44,382 bases of DNA, taken from Algoriphagus ratkowskyi (lineage in GTDB: Bacteria; Bacteroidota; Bacteroidia; Cytophagales; Cyclobacteriaceae). The notes under the pieces are model-generated. The model saw only the letters and a program-made list of their open reading frames with translations. It did not search any database and was not told where the DNA came from. How positions within the stretch are numbered: the stretch's first letter is position 1; every line of letters begins with the position of its first letter. Made by a program: the position numbers and the translations under genes. The DNA lies in the NCBI RefSeq assembly GCF_002150505.1, contig NZ_MSSV01000031.1, positions 1 to 44,382 on the forward strand, in the 5' to 3' direction. Shown here piece by piece: positions 1 to 7,693 of this stretch.

Positions 1-130
1 AAAAAGTCCGAAGTCAGAAGACCGAAGACCGAAGAACTTAAAATATTAGACGCAGCATGCGAGTCAAGGACTGGTTGAGATACGAAAGAGATCTTGCTAC
101 TTGCTACTAGCTACTGAAGTCTTCCAATTT

Positions 131-237
131 AGGCGGCCTAGCGCAGGGGTCCCACCTCTTCCCATCCCGAACAGAGAAGTTAAGCCCTGCAGCGCCGATG
201 GTACTGGGGTTACACCCGGGAGAGTAGGTCGCCGCCT
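131..237 (+). rRNA. rrf: 5S ribosomal RNA
   Basis: The sequence has the conserved 5S core: the CCCATCCCGAACAGAGAAGTT segment, then AGCGCCGATGGTACTG and GAGAGTAGGTCGCCGCC at the 3' end. The 5' AGGCGGC pairs with the 3' GCCGCCT to form the terminal helix, which sets the ends to within a few bases. It lies 130 bases into the window, so it is probably the tail of an rRNA operon whose 23S gene is outside. A strong terminator follows about 10 bases downstream. Confidence 0.95.
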
Positions 238-246
238 CATTTATTC

Positions 247-280
247 AAAAGCCTTTCAGGAAACTGAAAGGCTTTTTGGT
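247..280 (+). terminator. Rho-independent terminator of the 5S/rRNA operon
   Basis: The arms GCCTTTCAG (251-259) and CTGAAAGGC (264-272) form a perfect 9-bp stem closed by a GAAA tetraloop and followed by a T run. It sits just after the 5S gene. A second, decayed version of the same motif (CTTTTCAG, AAA, CTGAGAG, then CTGTTTTT) occurs at about 361-395. Confidence 0.9.
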
Positions 281-449
281 TTTATATACTTTTTCGAAAA
301 TTGCCTAGAGTATTGAGAGTTGTAAAAGACAGAGAAAGCTTATCAACGTAGGTGTTTTGAAGTCTTTTCAGAAACTGAGAGTCTTTCTGTTTTTAGATCA
401 CCTATTTATTCAATTTTCTTGCTCTCTATAAGTATTTATTAGTGCATTA

Positions 450-896
450 TTACCAGACTCCGAACTGCTTGAAATGGTGGGCCACATGCTTTGGGTGAAA
501 ACGCTCCCACTCTGCATAATCTAGCATTCCAAACCTCGGATGGACAGTAGTAGCATTTGTGTCGGACTCAAAGAACTCATTATAGGCAGTTATGCTCTCT
601 ATGAGTTGCTGCTTAGCTTCATCTAAGTTCGAGCTTCGTAAAGGCATCAAATCTCCAGCATTGGTGCCTGGAGCGAGTACTCCGCGCGGGAAATCCATGT
701 CTGAATCCAGAAGTGCTCTTTTCTGGAATTTTTGCTTTTCACTTGGTTCAAATTCCGGAATTTTGATTCTGTTGTATGCTATTTTAACTGTGATGGTCAG
801 GTGCTCCACCATGTGTTGAGGCGTCATTATTCCAAATTGTGCAGGAGTATTAGCTTTCAGATTTTTCAACTTTTTCTCAATCATCTTACTTTCCAT
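450..896 (-). CDS. DinB-like / DUF1569-type protein
   Basis: This 148-aa soluble protein has no signal peptide. It resembles DUF1569 members of the DinB/YfiT-like four-helix-bundle superfamily, which often bind a metal through three histidines. The supporting features are an N-terminal MTPQHMVEHL segment with a histidine and a C-terminal FGMLDYAEWERFHPKHVAHHFKQF-like stretch (given here only as a description; key residues are W, H, H, H near residues 129-142). The true substrate is unknown. A second in-frame ATG four codons in (MIEKK) is an alternative start. It lies downstream of nrdA on the same strand but is separated from it by a terminator, so it is probably its own transcript. Confidence 0.65.
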   Translation of the reverse strand: MESKMIEKKLKNLKANTPAQFGIMTPQHMVEHLTITVKIAYNRIKIPEFEPSEKQKFQKRALLDSDMDFPRGVLAPGTNAGDLMPLRSSNLDEAKQQLIESITAYNEFFESDTNATTVHPRFGMLDYAEWERFHPKHVAHHFKQFGVW

Positions 897-925
897 AGTT
901 GGGTTCTTTAGGTTTTAAGGTACAC

Positions 926-956
926 AAAAAAAGCGCTTGATTTCTCAAACGCTCTT
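926..956 (-). terminator. Terminator after nrdA
   Basis: On the minus strand AGCGTTTG (946-953) pairs with CAAGCGCT (932-939), with one G-U pair, and a run of T follows (926-931 are A on the plus strand). It lies 24 bases past the nrdA stop and marks the end of the nrdB-nrdA transcript. Confidence 0.75.
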
Positions 957-979
957 TATTGATCATTTTACTTGTACGC

Positions 980-3379
980 TTAACTTCCGCACATTTCACA
1001 TCCATCTGGATCATCTAATGAACATGCTATTGCATCTTGTTTCTGTGATTTTACTTCTACTATTTCCTGCTGAGCTTTTTCCACTTTTGGCTCAAACCCT
1101 GTCTTGTCCAAAGTGAATTTAATTGCCGCTACAGCAGCTTGTGATCTCAAGTAATACATGCCTGTCTTAAGTCCTTTTTTCCAAGCGTAGAAATGCATGG
1201 ATGTCAACTTACCAAAGTTAGGATCCTGCATGAATACGTTCATACTTTGAGACTGGCATATGTAAGCTCCTCTATCTGCAGACATATCAATGATGATCTT
1301 CTGTGAGATCTCCCAAACAGTTTTGTAGAGGTCTTTAATATGCTGTGGGATTCCTGGCACATCTTGTACAGAACCATTGGTTGAGATCAATCTATTTCTC
1401 ATCGTGTCATCCCATAATCCAAGCGCAATCAAGTCCTTCATCAAATGTTTATTGACAATGATGAACTCTCCAGAAAGCGTTCTTCTCGTGTAGATATTTG
1501 AGGTGTATGGCTCAAAGCACTCATTGTTACCTAAGATCTGTGAAGTCGAAGCTGTGGGCATTGGAGCCATCAACAGGGAGTTTCTCATGCCATACTTCTT
1601 AATCTTTTCTTTTACTTCTGACCAGTTCCATCTTCCCGACCTTGGTTTTACTCCCCAAAGATCAAATTGCAATTCACCTTTAGATGCTGGAGATCCTTCA
1701 TAAGTTTCATAGGTGCCTTGAATTTTAGCCAATTCCATGGAAGTTTCCACGGCTGCAAAATACATCGTTTCAAAGATATCCTCATTCAAACCTTTAGCTT
1801 CTGGAGAATCAAAAGGCATACGAAGCAATATAAAGGCATCCGCAAGACCCTGAATTCCCAAACCAATTGGACGATGACGGAAATTTGATCTTCGCGCTTC
1901 TTCAACTGGATAGTAGTTTACATCAATTACCTTGTTTAGGTTTTTGGTTGCAACTTTGGTGATTTCATATAATTTTTGATGGTCAAAGAATAATTTCCCA
2001 TCTGGTCCAGCTATTACAAATTTTGGAAGAGCAATAGAGGCCAAATTACAAACAGCTACTTCATCGGGCGCTGTGTACTCGATGATCTCTGTACACAGAT
2101 TGGACGATTTAATCGTTCCCAAATTCTTCTGGTTTGATTTACTATTTGCAGCATCTTTATAAAGCATATAAGGTGTACCCGTCTCGATTTGAGATTCTAG
2201 TACTTCAAACCAAAGCTCCTGTGCTTTGATCGTCTCACGCGCCTTACCTTCTCTCTCGTATTTCTCATAGAGTCTTTCAAATTCCTCTCCGTGGCAATCA
2301 GAAAGTCCTGGTGCTTCGTGTGGACAAAATAATGACCATTCCAAATTTTGTTCAACACGCTTCATGAAGAGGTCTGGAATCCAAAGTGCATAGAATAGAT
2401 CTCTAGCTCTCATTTCTTCCTTTCCATGATTCCTCTTCAGTTCCAAAAAGTCTTTGATATCAGCATGCCAAGGTTCAAGATAAATAGCAAAGCTTCCTTT
2501 TCGTTTTCCTCCGCCTTGATCCACATAACGAGCTGTCATGTCGAAATTCCGCAGCATTGGCACAATGCCATTGGAAACTCCATTAGTGCCTTTAATGTAG
2601 GATCCTTTAGCTCGTACATGATGAATGGAGAGTCCAATCCCTCCAGCTGACTGGGAGATCTTAGCGCATTGCTTTAGCGTATCATAAATCCCATCTATGC
2701 TGTCATCTTTCATGGTAAGCAAAAAGCAAGAAGAGAGCTGGGGCTTTGGAGTACCTGCATTGAAAAGGGTAGGAGTAGCGTGCGTAAACCACTTTTCAGA
2801 AAGTAGGTTATACGTTTCAATCACAGACGCCATGTCCTCTTTGTGAATTCCTACCGCCACTCGCATCAGCATATGCTGAGGGCGTTCTACAACTTTGCCA
2901 TTTAACCTGATCAAGTAACTTCTCTCCAAAGTCTTGAATCCAAAATAATCGTACCCAAAATCCCTATTGTAATCAATCGCAGCATCAAGTTTCACTGCGT
3001 TGTTTTTAATTATGCCATAAACCTCAGGATCCAACAATGCTGCATTTTCATTGGTAATAGGGTTCACATGTGTATAAAGCCTTTTCATAGTATTTGAAAA
3101 GGATTGGCTAGTAGTTTTATGAAGATTGGAGATAGCGATTCTGGCTGCCAAGATCGCATAATCAGGATGCTTCACAGTTAATGATGCACATACTTCCGCA
3201 GCTAGGTTATCCAACTCAGTAGTGGATACGCCATCAAACAATCCATCAATCACCTTTTTGGCTACATCAATAGGTTGAATGAAACGAGAATCCAATTCAT
3301 AGCAGAGGTTCTCAATTCTTGTTGTGATTTTGTCGAATCGTACTGATTCACGCCTTCCGTCTCTTTTTATTACTAGCAT
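980..3379 (-). CDS. nrdA: Ribonucleoside-diphosphate reductase, large (alpha) subunit, class I
   Basis: NrdA reduces ribonucleoside diphosphates to deoxyribonucleotides together with NrdB in the cytoplasm. At 799 aa it has full family length. Residues 1 to about 90 form the ATP-cone (VIKRDGRRESVRFDKI), the allosteric dATP/ATP site. The catalytic set is visible: C218 in SSCFLL, and N427, C429 and E431 in NLCTE. The C-terminal tail ends in C794-E-M-C797, the redox-shuttle cysteine pair reloaded by thioredoxin or glutaredoxin. The gene follows nrdB by 37 nt in the same direction, which supports one operon, and a terminator closes it. The ATP-cone suggests overall activity control by dATP. Nothing looks truncated. 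Confidence 0.97.
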   Translation of the reverse strand: MLVIKRDGRRESVRFDKITTRIENLCYELDSRFIQPIDVAKKVIDGLFDGVSTTELDNLAAEVCASLTVKHPDYAILAARIAISNLHKTTSQSFSNTMKRLYTHVNPITNENAALLDPEVYGIIKNNAVKLDAAIDYNRDFGYDYFGFKTLERSYLIRLNGKVVERPQHMLMRVAVGIHKEDMASVIETYNLLSEKWFTHATPTLFNAGTPKPQLSSCFLLTMKDDSIDGIYDTLKQCAKISQSAGGIGLSIHHVRAKGSYIKGTNGVSNGIVPMLRNFDMTARYVDQGGGKRKGSFAIYLEPWHADIKDFLELKRNHGKEEMRARDLFYALWIPDLFMKRVEQNLEWSLFCPHEAPGLSDCHGEEFERLYEKYEREGKARETIKAQELWFEVLESQIETGTPYMLYKDAANSKSNQKNLGTIKSSNLCTEIIEYTAPDEVAVCNLASIALPKFVIAGPDGKLFFDHQKLYEITKVATKNLNKVIDVNYYPVEEARRSNFRHRPIGLGIQGLADAFILLRMPFDSPEAKGLNEDIFETMYFAAVETSMELAKIQGTYETYEGSPASKGELQFDLWGVKPRSGRWNWSEVKEKIKKYGMRNSLLMAPMPTASTSQILGNNECFEPYTSNIYTRRTLSGEFIIVNKHLMKDLIALGLWDDTMRNRLISTNGSVQDVPGIPQHIKDLYKTVWEISQKIIIDMSADRGAYICQSQSMNVFMQDPNFGKLTSMHFYAWKKGLKTGMYYLRSQAAVAAIKFTLDKTGFEPKVEKAQQEIVEVKSQKQDAIACSLDDPDGCEMCGS

Positions 3380-3416
3380 TTCTTTGGGATTTTTTGAGGA
3401 AATAATTTTGGGTTAG

Positions 3417-4397
3417 TTAGAAGTCTTCACCAATGGAGAATCTTGGAGAATCATCTGTTCCTTCGGTAGATTTCATTACTCCAGCTTTTTGGTAATCACC
3501 AACTCTTTTTTCGAAGAAATTAGTTTTTCCCTGAAGAGAAATCATATCCATAAAGTCAAATGGATTTGTGCTGTTCCATATTTTTTCACAGTCTAATTCA
3601 ACTAACAATCTATCTGCTACAAACTCAATGTACTGACACATCAGATCTGAATTCATTCCTATAAGTCTCACAGGAAGTGCATCAGTTACAAATTCTTTTT
3701 CAATTTCTACCGCATCTCTTATAATCCCTCTTACCGTTTCTTTTGGAAGTTGATTGTTCAAATGTTTAGTGTATAGATGACAGGCAAAGTCACAGTGCAA
3801 TCCTTCATCACGAGAGATTAACTCATTAGAAAAGGTAAGTCCAGGCATTAGTCCTCTTTTCTTCAACCAAAATATAGAGCAAAAAGAACCTGAGAAAAAG
3901 ATACCTTCTACCGCAGCAAAAGCGATCAAACGCTCTTGGAAATTCCCGTTGTCAATCCATCTCAATGCCCAATCAGCTTTTTTCTTAACACAATCAATAT
4001 GTTCTATAGCATGGAGTAATTTATCACGCTCCACCGCATCTTTAATGTATGTATCAATAAGAAGGCTGTACGTCTCAGAGTGGATGTTTTCCATAGCAAT
4101 CTGGAAGCCATAGAAAAATTTAGCTTCTGTATATTGAACTTCAGAAATGAAATGCTCAGCCAAATTTTCATTCACGATTCCATCACTGGCAGCGAAAAAT
4201 GCCAACACATGAGAAATAAAATGACGTTCGCCATCATTTAATGCTTTCCAGTCGACCATATCCTGACCTAAGTCAATTTCTTCGGCGGTCCAAAAGCTTG
4301 CCTCTGCTTTCTTATAGTATTGCCAAATGTCATTGTGCTGGATGGGGAATAAAACAAAGCGATTGTTATTCTCTACTAAAATTGGTTCGTTCTGCAT
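3417..4397 (-). CDS. nrdB: Ribonucleoside-diphosphate reductase, small (beta) subunit, class Ia
   Basis: NrdB is the ferritin-like radical-generating subunit that partners NrdA. At 326 aa it has normal length. The first half of the metal site is visible: D72 in FAASDG, then E103 and H106 in ENIHSETY. Y110 lies four residues past H106, where the stable tyrosyl radical forms in class Ia enzymes. The second half is VEGIFFSGSF and SRDEGLHCDF. The tyrosine argues for a normal Fe-type Ia enzyme, not a Tyr-less class Ic. It is the first gene of the nrdBA operon; the order nrdB then nrdA is the reverse of that in E. coli. No convincing NrdR boxes were recognised in the 582-bp upstream gap. Confidence 0.96.
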   Translation of the reverse strand: MQNEPILVENNNRFVLFPIQHNDIWQYYKKAEASFWTAEEIDLGQDMVDWKALNDGERHFISHVLAFFAASDGIVNENLAEHFISEVQYTEAKFFYGFQIAMENIHSETYSLLIDTYIKDAVERDKLLHAIEHIDCVKKKADWALRWIDNGNFQERLIAFAAVEGIFFSGSFCSIFWLKKRGLMPGLTFSNELISRDEGLHCDFACHLYTKHLNNQLPKETVRGIIRDAVEIEKEFVTDALPVRLIGMNSDLMCQYIEFVADRLLVELDCEKIWNSTNPFDFMDMISLQGKTNFFEKRVGDYQKAGVMKSTEGTDDSPRFSIGEDF

Positions 4398-4979
4398 TGC
4401 TACTTAGTTTTTGTAATCGTAATTGATATGCCCTTGATTAAATAAATGTTTCCTAGGTCTGGGGGAAAGAATGATTGCTTTTTTAAAGCAGCCTTAGAGC
4501 AAATATGTGAATGATAAATGGTAAAAAAAACCTCGGGAGTATGGCACATATGCCTTTTTTGAACGAAAGTCATAAATCGTATATCCTTCTATTTATTAGT
4601 AATTTATAGTTCTGTTGATGTAGCTTTAAATAAATTAAATGGACTGATTCCATGCGATTGAAATATTTCGAAATAATAGTAAAAAAAAAATTCAACCAGA
4701 ATTCAAGCGCGTTACTGAATCACGTTCAAGTGTTTAATCAAGATTATTTTACATTTTATTGTTATGGAAATCAGGCAATTGAGTGAAAGTCCTTATGAAT
4801 CACTTGCAAATTCCTGAAATAAAATAGGCTTTAAATAGGGAATTATTAAGGTGATTTTGATTCGCATTGCGTGATCTCTAGGAGTTGATTAAGTGCTCTG
4901 AAAATATTTCGGAAGCCAGTTTTTTTGTTTCAATCAACTTTCCTATATTTGCACTCCGATTTCAAAAGAATCTAGAATT
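4398..4979. other. Intergenic region between divergent nrdB and rplU
   Basis: No coding frame could be supported in these 582 bases. On the rplU side there is a promoter (see 4925-4951). On the nrdB side the best minus-strand -7 candidate is CATATTTG at 4507-4500, one mismatch from TAnnTTTG and about 100 bases from the nrdB start. A short GGCA/TGCC hairpin followed by six T lies at 4543-4560; it is too weak to call a terminator. Confidence 0.5.
4925..4951 (+). promoter_or_regulatory. Bacteroidota-type promoter of rplU-rpmA
   Basis: TATATTTG at 4944-4951 matches the TAnnTTTG -7 consensus exactly and lies 28 bases before the rplU start. A TTG at 4925-4927 lies 16 bases upstream, slightly short for the -33 element. 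Confidence 0.65.
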
Positions 4980-5291
4980 ATGTACGCAATTGTAAACATC
5001 GCAGGTAAGCAGTTCAAAGTAACACAAGATCAGTTCGTCTATGCTCCAAAGCTAGACCTTGAAACTGGCGCTTCCGTGGAATTCGACCAGGTACTATTAG
5101 CAGAAGCTGATGGAACTGTGTCTGTAGGAGCTCCCCTTCTAAAAGGAGCATTGGTATCTGGGAAAGTCCTAGATCATGTAAAAGGTGATAAAGTCATCGT
5201 CTTCAAAAAGAAGCGCCGTAAGGGCTACAAGAAGAAGAACGGTCACAGACAAGACTTCACTAAAGTATTGATACAAACTATTTCACTCTAA
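4980..5291 (+). CDS. rplU: 50S ribosomal protein L21
   Basis: This is a 103-aa protein of standard bacterial L21 length. It starts MYAIVNIAGKQFKV and carries the GDKVIVFKKKRRKGYKKKNGH motif near residues 77-97, the lysine-rich L21 signature that contacts 23S rRNA. L21 binds domain VI of 23S rRNA in the large subunit. It is followed 35 nt later by rpmA in the almost universal rplU-rpmA order, and the pair share an upstream promoter and a downstream terminator. Confidence 0.97.
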   Translation: MYAIVNIAGKQFKVTQDQFVYAPKLDLETGASVEFDQVLLAEADGTVSVGAPLLKGALVSGKVLDHVKGDKVIVFKKKRRKGYKKKNGHRQDFTKVLIQTISL

Positions 5292-5326
5292 GTTTTCTTT
5301 TTCGAAAACTATAAAAGAAAATAACC

Positions 5327-5587
5327 ATGGCACATAAGAAAGGCGTCGGTAGTTCCAGAAACGGTAGAGATTCACAATCCAAGAGACTTGGTGTGAAGAA
5401 ATTTGGTGGCGAAGTAGTAATCGCTGGTAATATTATCGTAAGACAGAGAGGTACTAAGCATCACCCAGGTGAGAACGTAGGACTTGGAAAAGATCATACC
5501 TTGTTCGCAACATCTAATGGTGTTGTTACCTTCAGAAAGAAATTCGATGGCAGATCATACGTTAGCGTATTGCCTGCTGAAGCTTAA
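5327..5587 (+). CDS. rpmA: 50S ribosomal protein L27
   Basis: This 86-aa protein begins MAHKKGVGSSRNGRDSQSKR, the typical L27 N-terminus that reaches toward the peptidyl transferase centre. The following GVKKFGGE and QRGTKHHPGENVG segments are also diagnostic. There is no Firmicutes-type cleavable N-terminal extension before the AHKKG sequence. It is second in the rplU-rpmA operon and is followed by a strong terminator. Confidence 0.97.
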   Translation: MAHKKGVGSSRNGRDSQSKRLGVKKFGGEVVIAGNIIVRQRGTKHHPGENVGLGKDHTLFATSNGVVTFRKKFDGRSYVSVLPAEA

Positions 5588-5610
5588 TATTAAGCAAACA
5601 ATCAATTAGA

Positions 5611-5642
5611 TAGCTCCTTCATTTGAAGGAGCTATTTTTTTG
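5611..5642 (+). terminator. Terminator after rpmA
   Basis: TAGCTCCTTC (5611-5620) and GAAGGAGCTA (5625-5634) form a perfect 10-bp stem with an ATTT loop, followed by a run of T. It closes the rplU-rpmA transcript. Confidence 0.92.
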
Positions 5643-5894
5643 TCCTGATTTTTTATAAAACTTATACCGCCAAGGTCACAGAGGTTTATACAGAGCGCAC
5701 AGTTTACATATAAAATATATGAAAATTCGTGATATATGGCTTGTTCTATTATTGGCTGGGTTACTCTTAGTCAAGCTTTAGCGTATTGAAGAATTCGCTT
5801 TGAGGCCTTAAATTAGACATAATTAATCATTCATAATCAAGACTTTGTAAACGTTAAAAAAATTGCTTGATAGGTTGAATGGCTAGCCTCGAAA

Positions 5895-6023
5895 ATGAAC
5901 AGAAACATATTAAGGAACTTACGCCAATGGGGGGAAGAGAGATGTTTAGTTGTGCTCTCTATATTACTTGCCGTGTTCTTCGTGGTTAGAAATGGGTATT
6001 TAGCAAAAAAAAAGCCCGACTAA
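5895..6023 (+). CDS. Possible 42-aa single-span membrane protein (doubtful)
   Basis: In the 474-base gap between rpmA and the rhomboid gene there is a 42-codon frame starting MNRNILRNLRQW. Residues about 17-31 (CLVVLSILLAVFFVV) would make one membrane span, with a basic tail ending KKKPD. The charge pattern is that of a small membrane protein. Against it: no promoter or ribosome site was recognised, it uses several AGA/AGG codons, and its last codons run through the A-run and hairpin that form the terminator of the opposite gene. It may be chance. An overlapping 36-codon frame starting at 5880 looks less protein-like. The rest of the gap holds only a degenerate cacagag-type sequence at 5668-5702. 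Confidence 0.25.
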   Translation: MNRNILRNLRQWGEERCLVVLSILLAVFFVVRNGYLAKKKPD

Positions 6024-6040
6024 TAAAATATCAGACGGGC
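6005..6040 (-). terminator. Terminator of the lipB-to-rhomboid operon
   Basis: On the minus strand GCCCG (6040-6036) pairs with CGGGC (6018-6014), extended by two further pairs after one mismatch. A run of nine T follows (A at 6005-6013 on the plus strand). It lies 20-50 bases past the rhomboid stop. Confidence 0.75.
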
Positions 6041-6061
6041 AATTTGTGATGTTAGGTATTT

Positions 6062-6691
6062 TTAAAAAGGTCTATAGCTCATCACTTGATCTACGAATGT
6101 GGTTGCACTTTCCGGTGAGATAATAAGAATGAATACAATTCCGAAAATAGCTCCATAAAGGTGTGCATCATGGTTGATTGCATCATCTTGATTTTTTCCT
6201 TTGAAATAAGAATAAAGAAGAAATAGTACGCCTAATATAAATCCTGGTAAGCATAGTATTCCAAATAAACAGATGTCTGAAAGGGGTAGGATGATAATGC
6301 TGGCAAAAACTGTTGCTGCAGTTCCTCCTGAAGCTCCCAATGCTCTATAATAGCTATTGTCTTGATTTTTTAAATAGGTTGGGATATCGGAAATTACTAT
6401 TCCCAAGATATAGAATAGCACATAGACTATTCCACCCAAAATTACTCCGAACTTGTAAGCAAGTACCTGCTCTACTATTCCTCCAAAGAAGTAGAAGGTG
6501 AACATATTGAAGAAAAGGTGGATGTAATCTTTGTGAATAAATCCAGAAGTTACGAATCGATCCCACTGACCATTTCTCTTGATTTTATACGGCGTGAACA
6601 TGCAGCGTTCCATATATGCTGCATTATTGATTCCATAATAACTGCTGATCGCTGTGATAATAATCAGGACAACTGTGATTGATAAAGTCAT
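6062..6691 (-). CDS. Rhomboid-family intramembrane serine protease
   Basis: This 209-aa polytopic inner-membrane protein is predicted to cut substrates within the membrane. It has an N-terminal hydrophobic segment (residues 3-20), then HLFFNMFTFYFFGG (58-71), which matches the rhomboid HxxxN region. The nucleophile lies in GASGG (S121) and the catalytic histidine is H177 in AHLYGAIFG. These give the Ser-His dyad on two different helices. It is the last gene of the minus-strand run and starts 3 nt past the polyprenyl synthase stop, so it is co-transcribed. Its substrate cannot be told from context. Confidence 0.88.
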   Translation of the reverse strand: MTLSITVVLIIITAISSYYGINNAAYMERCMFTPYKIKRNGQWDRFVTSGFIHKDYIHLFFNMFTFYFFGGIVEQVLAYKFGVILGGIVYVLFYILGIVISDIPTYLKNQDNSYYRALGASGGTAATVFASIIILPLSDICLFGILCLPGFILGVLFLLYSYFKGKNQDDAINHDAHLYGAIFGIVFILIISPESATTFVDQVMSYRPF

Positions 6692-6694
6692 TTT

Positions 6695-7693
6695 TTATTT
6701 TTCTCTGTGAATTAGGTCCTGTGTTATTTTCTTTAATTCGAGGAAATAGTCCTCATTTTTGAATAGTATAGCATCGTATTGAGCAAATCCAGCTTCGAAA
6801 TATGAATTCATTTTTGACTCTGTAAGCTCCTTAATTCCAAGGTTTTCATAAATCTTGCACACTGCAAGTACTTTTTCCTCTTTGTCGAATTCAGTTTGAG
6901 ATAACCAATAGTTCAATGAGTCAGCATCTTCATCTTTTGCTAATTCAAGCGCTTTTATAAGTAAGAATGTCTTTTTATTAGAAATGATATCACCGCCCAC
7001 CTGCTTGCCAAATTTGGCTTGATCTGCATAAACATCTAGTAAATCATCTTTCAGTTGAAAACCTACTCCGACGTTCACTCCGAAATCATATAGTTTTTGA
7101 GCTTCCTCTTCCTCTGCTCCTGCGAGCAAAGCACCCATTTGCAATGCAAATCCCAAAAGTACAGCAGTCTTCAAGCGAATCATATTGATATATTGCTCTT
7201 CTTGGACAGCTTCCATGGATTCAAAATTCATGTCGAACTGTTGGCCCTCGCATACTTCTGAAGCCATTTTGTTAAACAATCGAATTGTCTTTCCCAGTCT
7301 TTCAGCATGAGTAGTCAACAGTAAATCATAGGCTTTCACAAGCATTACGTCTCCAGAAAGAATTGCGACGTTTTCATTCCATTTTATATGTACAGCATCT
7401 TTCCCCCTTCTGAGAGGAGCATCATCCATGATATCGTCATGCATCAACGTGAAATTGTGAAATACTTCCACTGCAGCTGCCTGACTTAGGATATCCTCGG
7501 GATTGTGCTTATAAATCCCGTAGGCCAATAAACTGAGCAATGGTCGTATTCTTTTCCCATCCAGACTTAGGATATAGGTAATGGGGTCATAAAGTTCTCG
7601 GGGTTCTTTCCCTAATTCCAGTGTACTAGGGAGGTTCTGGATGAATAGCTCCAGCTTACCTAATAACTCGTGCGCGTGTTTTCTTTTTGTCAT
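6695..7693 (-). CDS. Polyprenyl (all-trans) diphosphate synthase
   Basis: This protein condenses isopentenyl diphosphate onto allylic diphosphates to make an isoprenoid chain, for quinone side chains or other terpenoids. Both aspartate-rich motifs are intact: DDIMD within LMHDDIMDDAPLRRG (FARM) and DDLLD within QLKDDLLDVYAD (SARM). GKRIRP near the N-terminus is also typical. The ATG at 7693 (MTKRKHA) is preferred; a frame-compatible TTG at 7702 is less likely. It overlaps the 3' end of rnr by 38 nt, which suggests translational coupling. At 332 aa it fits the family. Chain length (C20 versus longer) cannot be told by eye. Confidence 0.9.
   Translation of the reverse strand: MTKRKHAHELLGKLELFIQNLPSTLELGKEPRELYDPITYILSLDGKRIRPLLSLLAYGIYKHNPEDILSQAAAVEVFHNFTLMHDDIMDDAPLRRGKDAVHIKWNENVAILSGDVMLVKAYDLLLTTHAERLGKTIRLFNKMASEVCEGQQFDMNFESMEAVQEEQYINMIRLKTAVLLGFALQMGALLAGAEEEEAQKLYDFGVNVGVGFQLKDDLLDVYADQAKFGKQVGGDIISNKKTFLLIKALELAKDEDADSLNYWLSQTEFDKEEKVLAVCKIYENLGIKELTESKMNSYFEAGFAQYDAILFKNEDYFLELKKITQDLIHREK

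Noticed and set aside
101..316. 71-codon plus-strand frame across the 5S gene
   Set aside because: It lies over the 5S rRNA and its terminator; a shadow frame.
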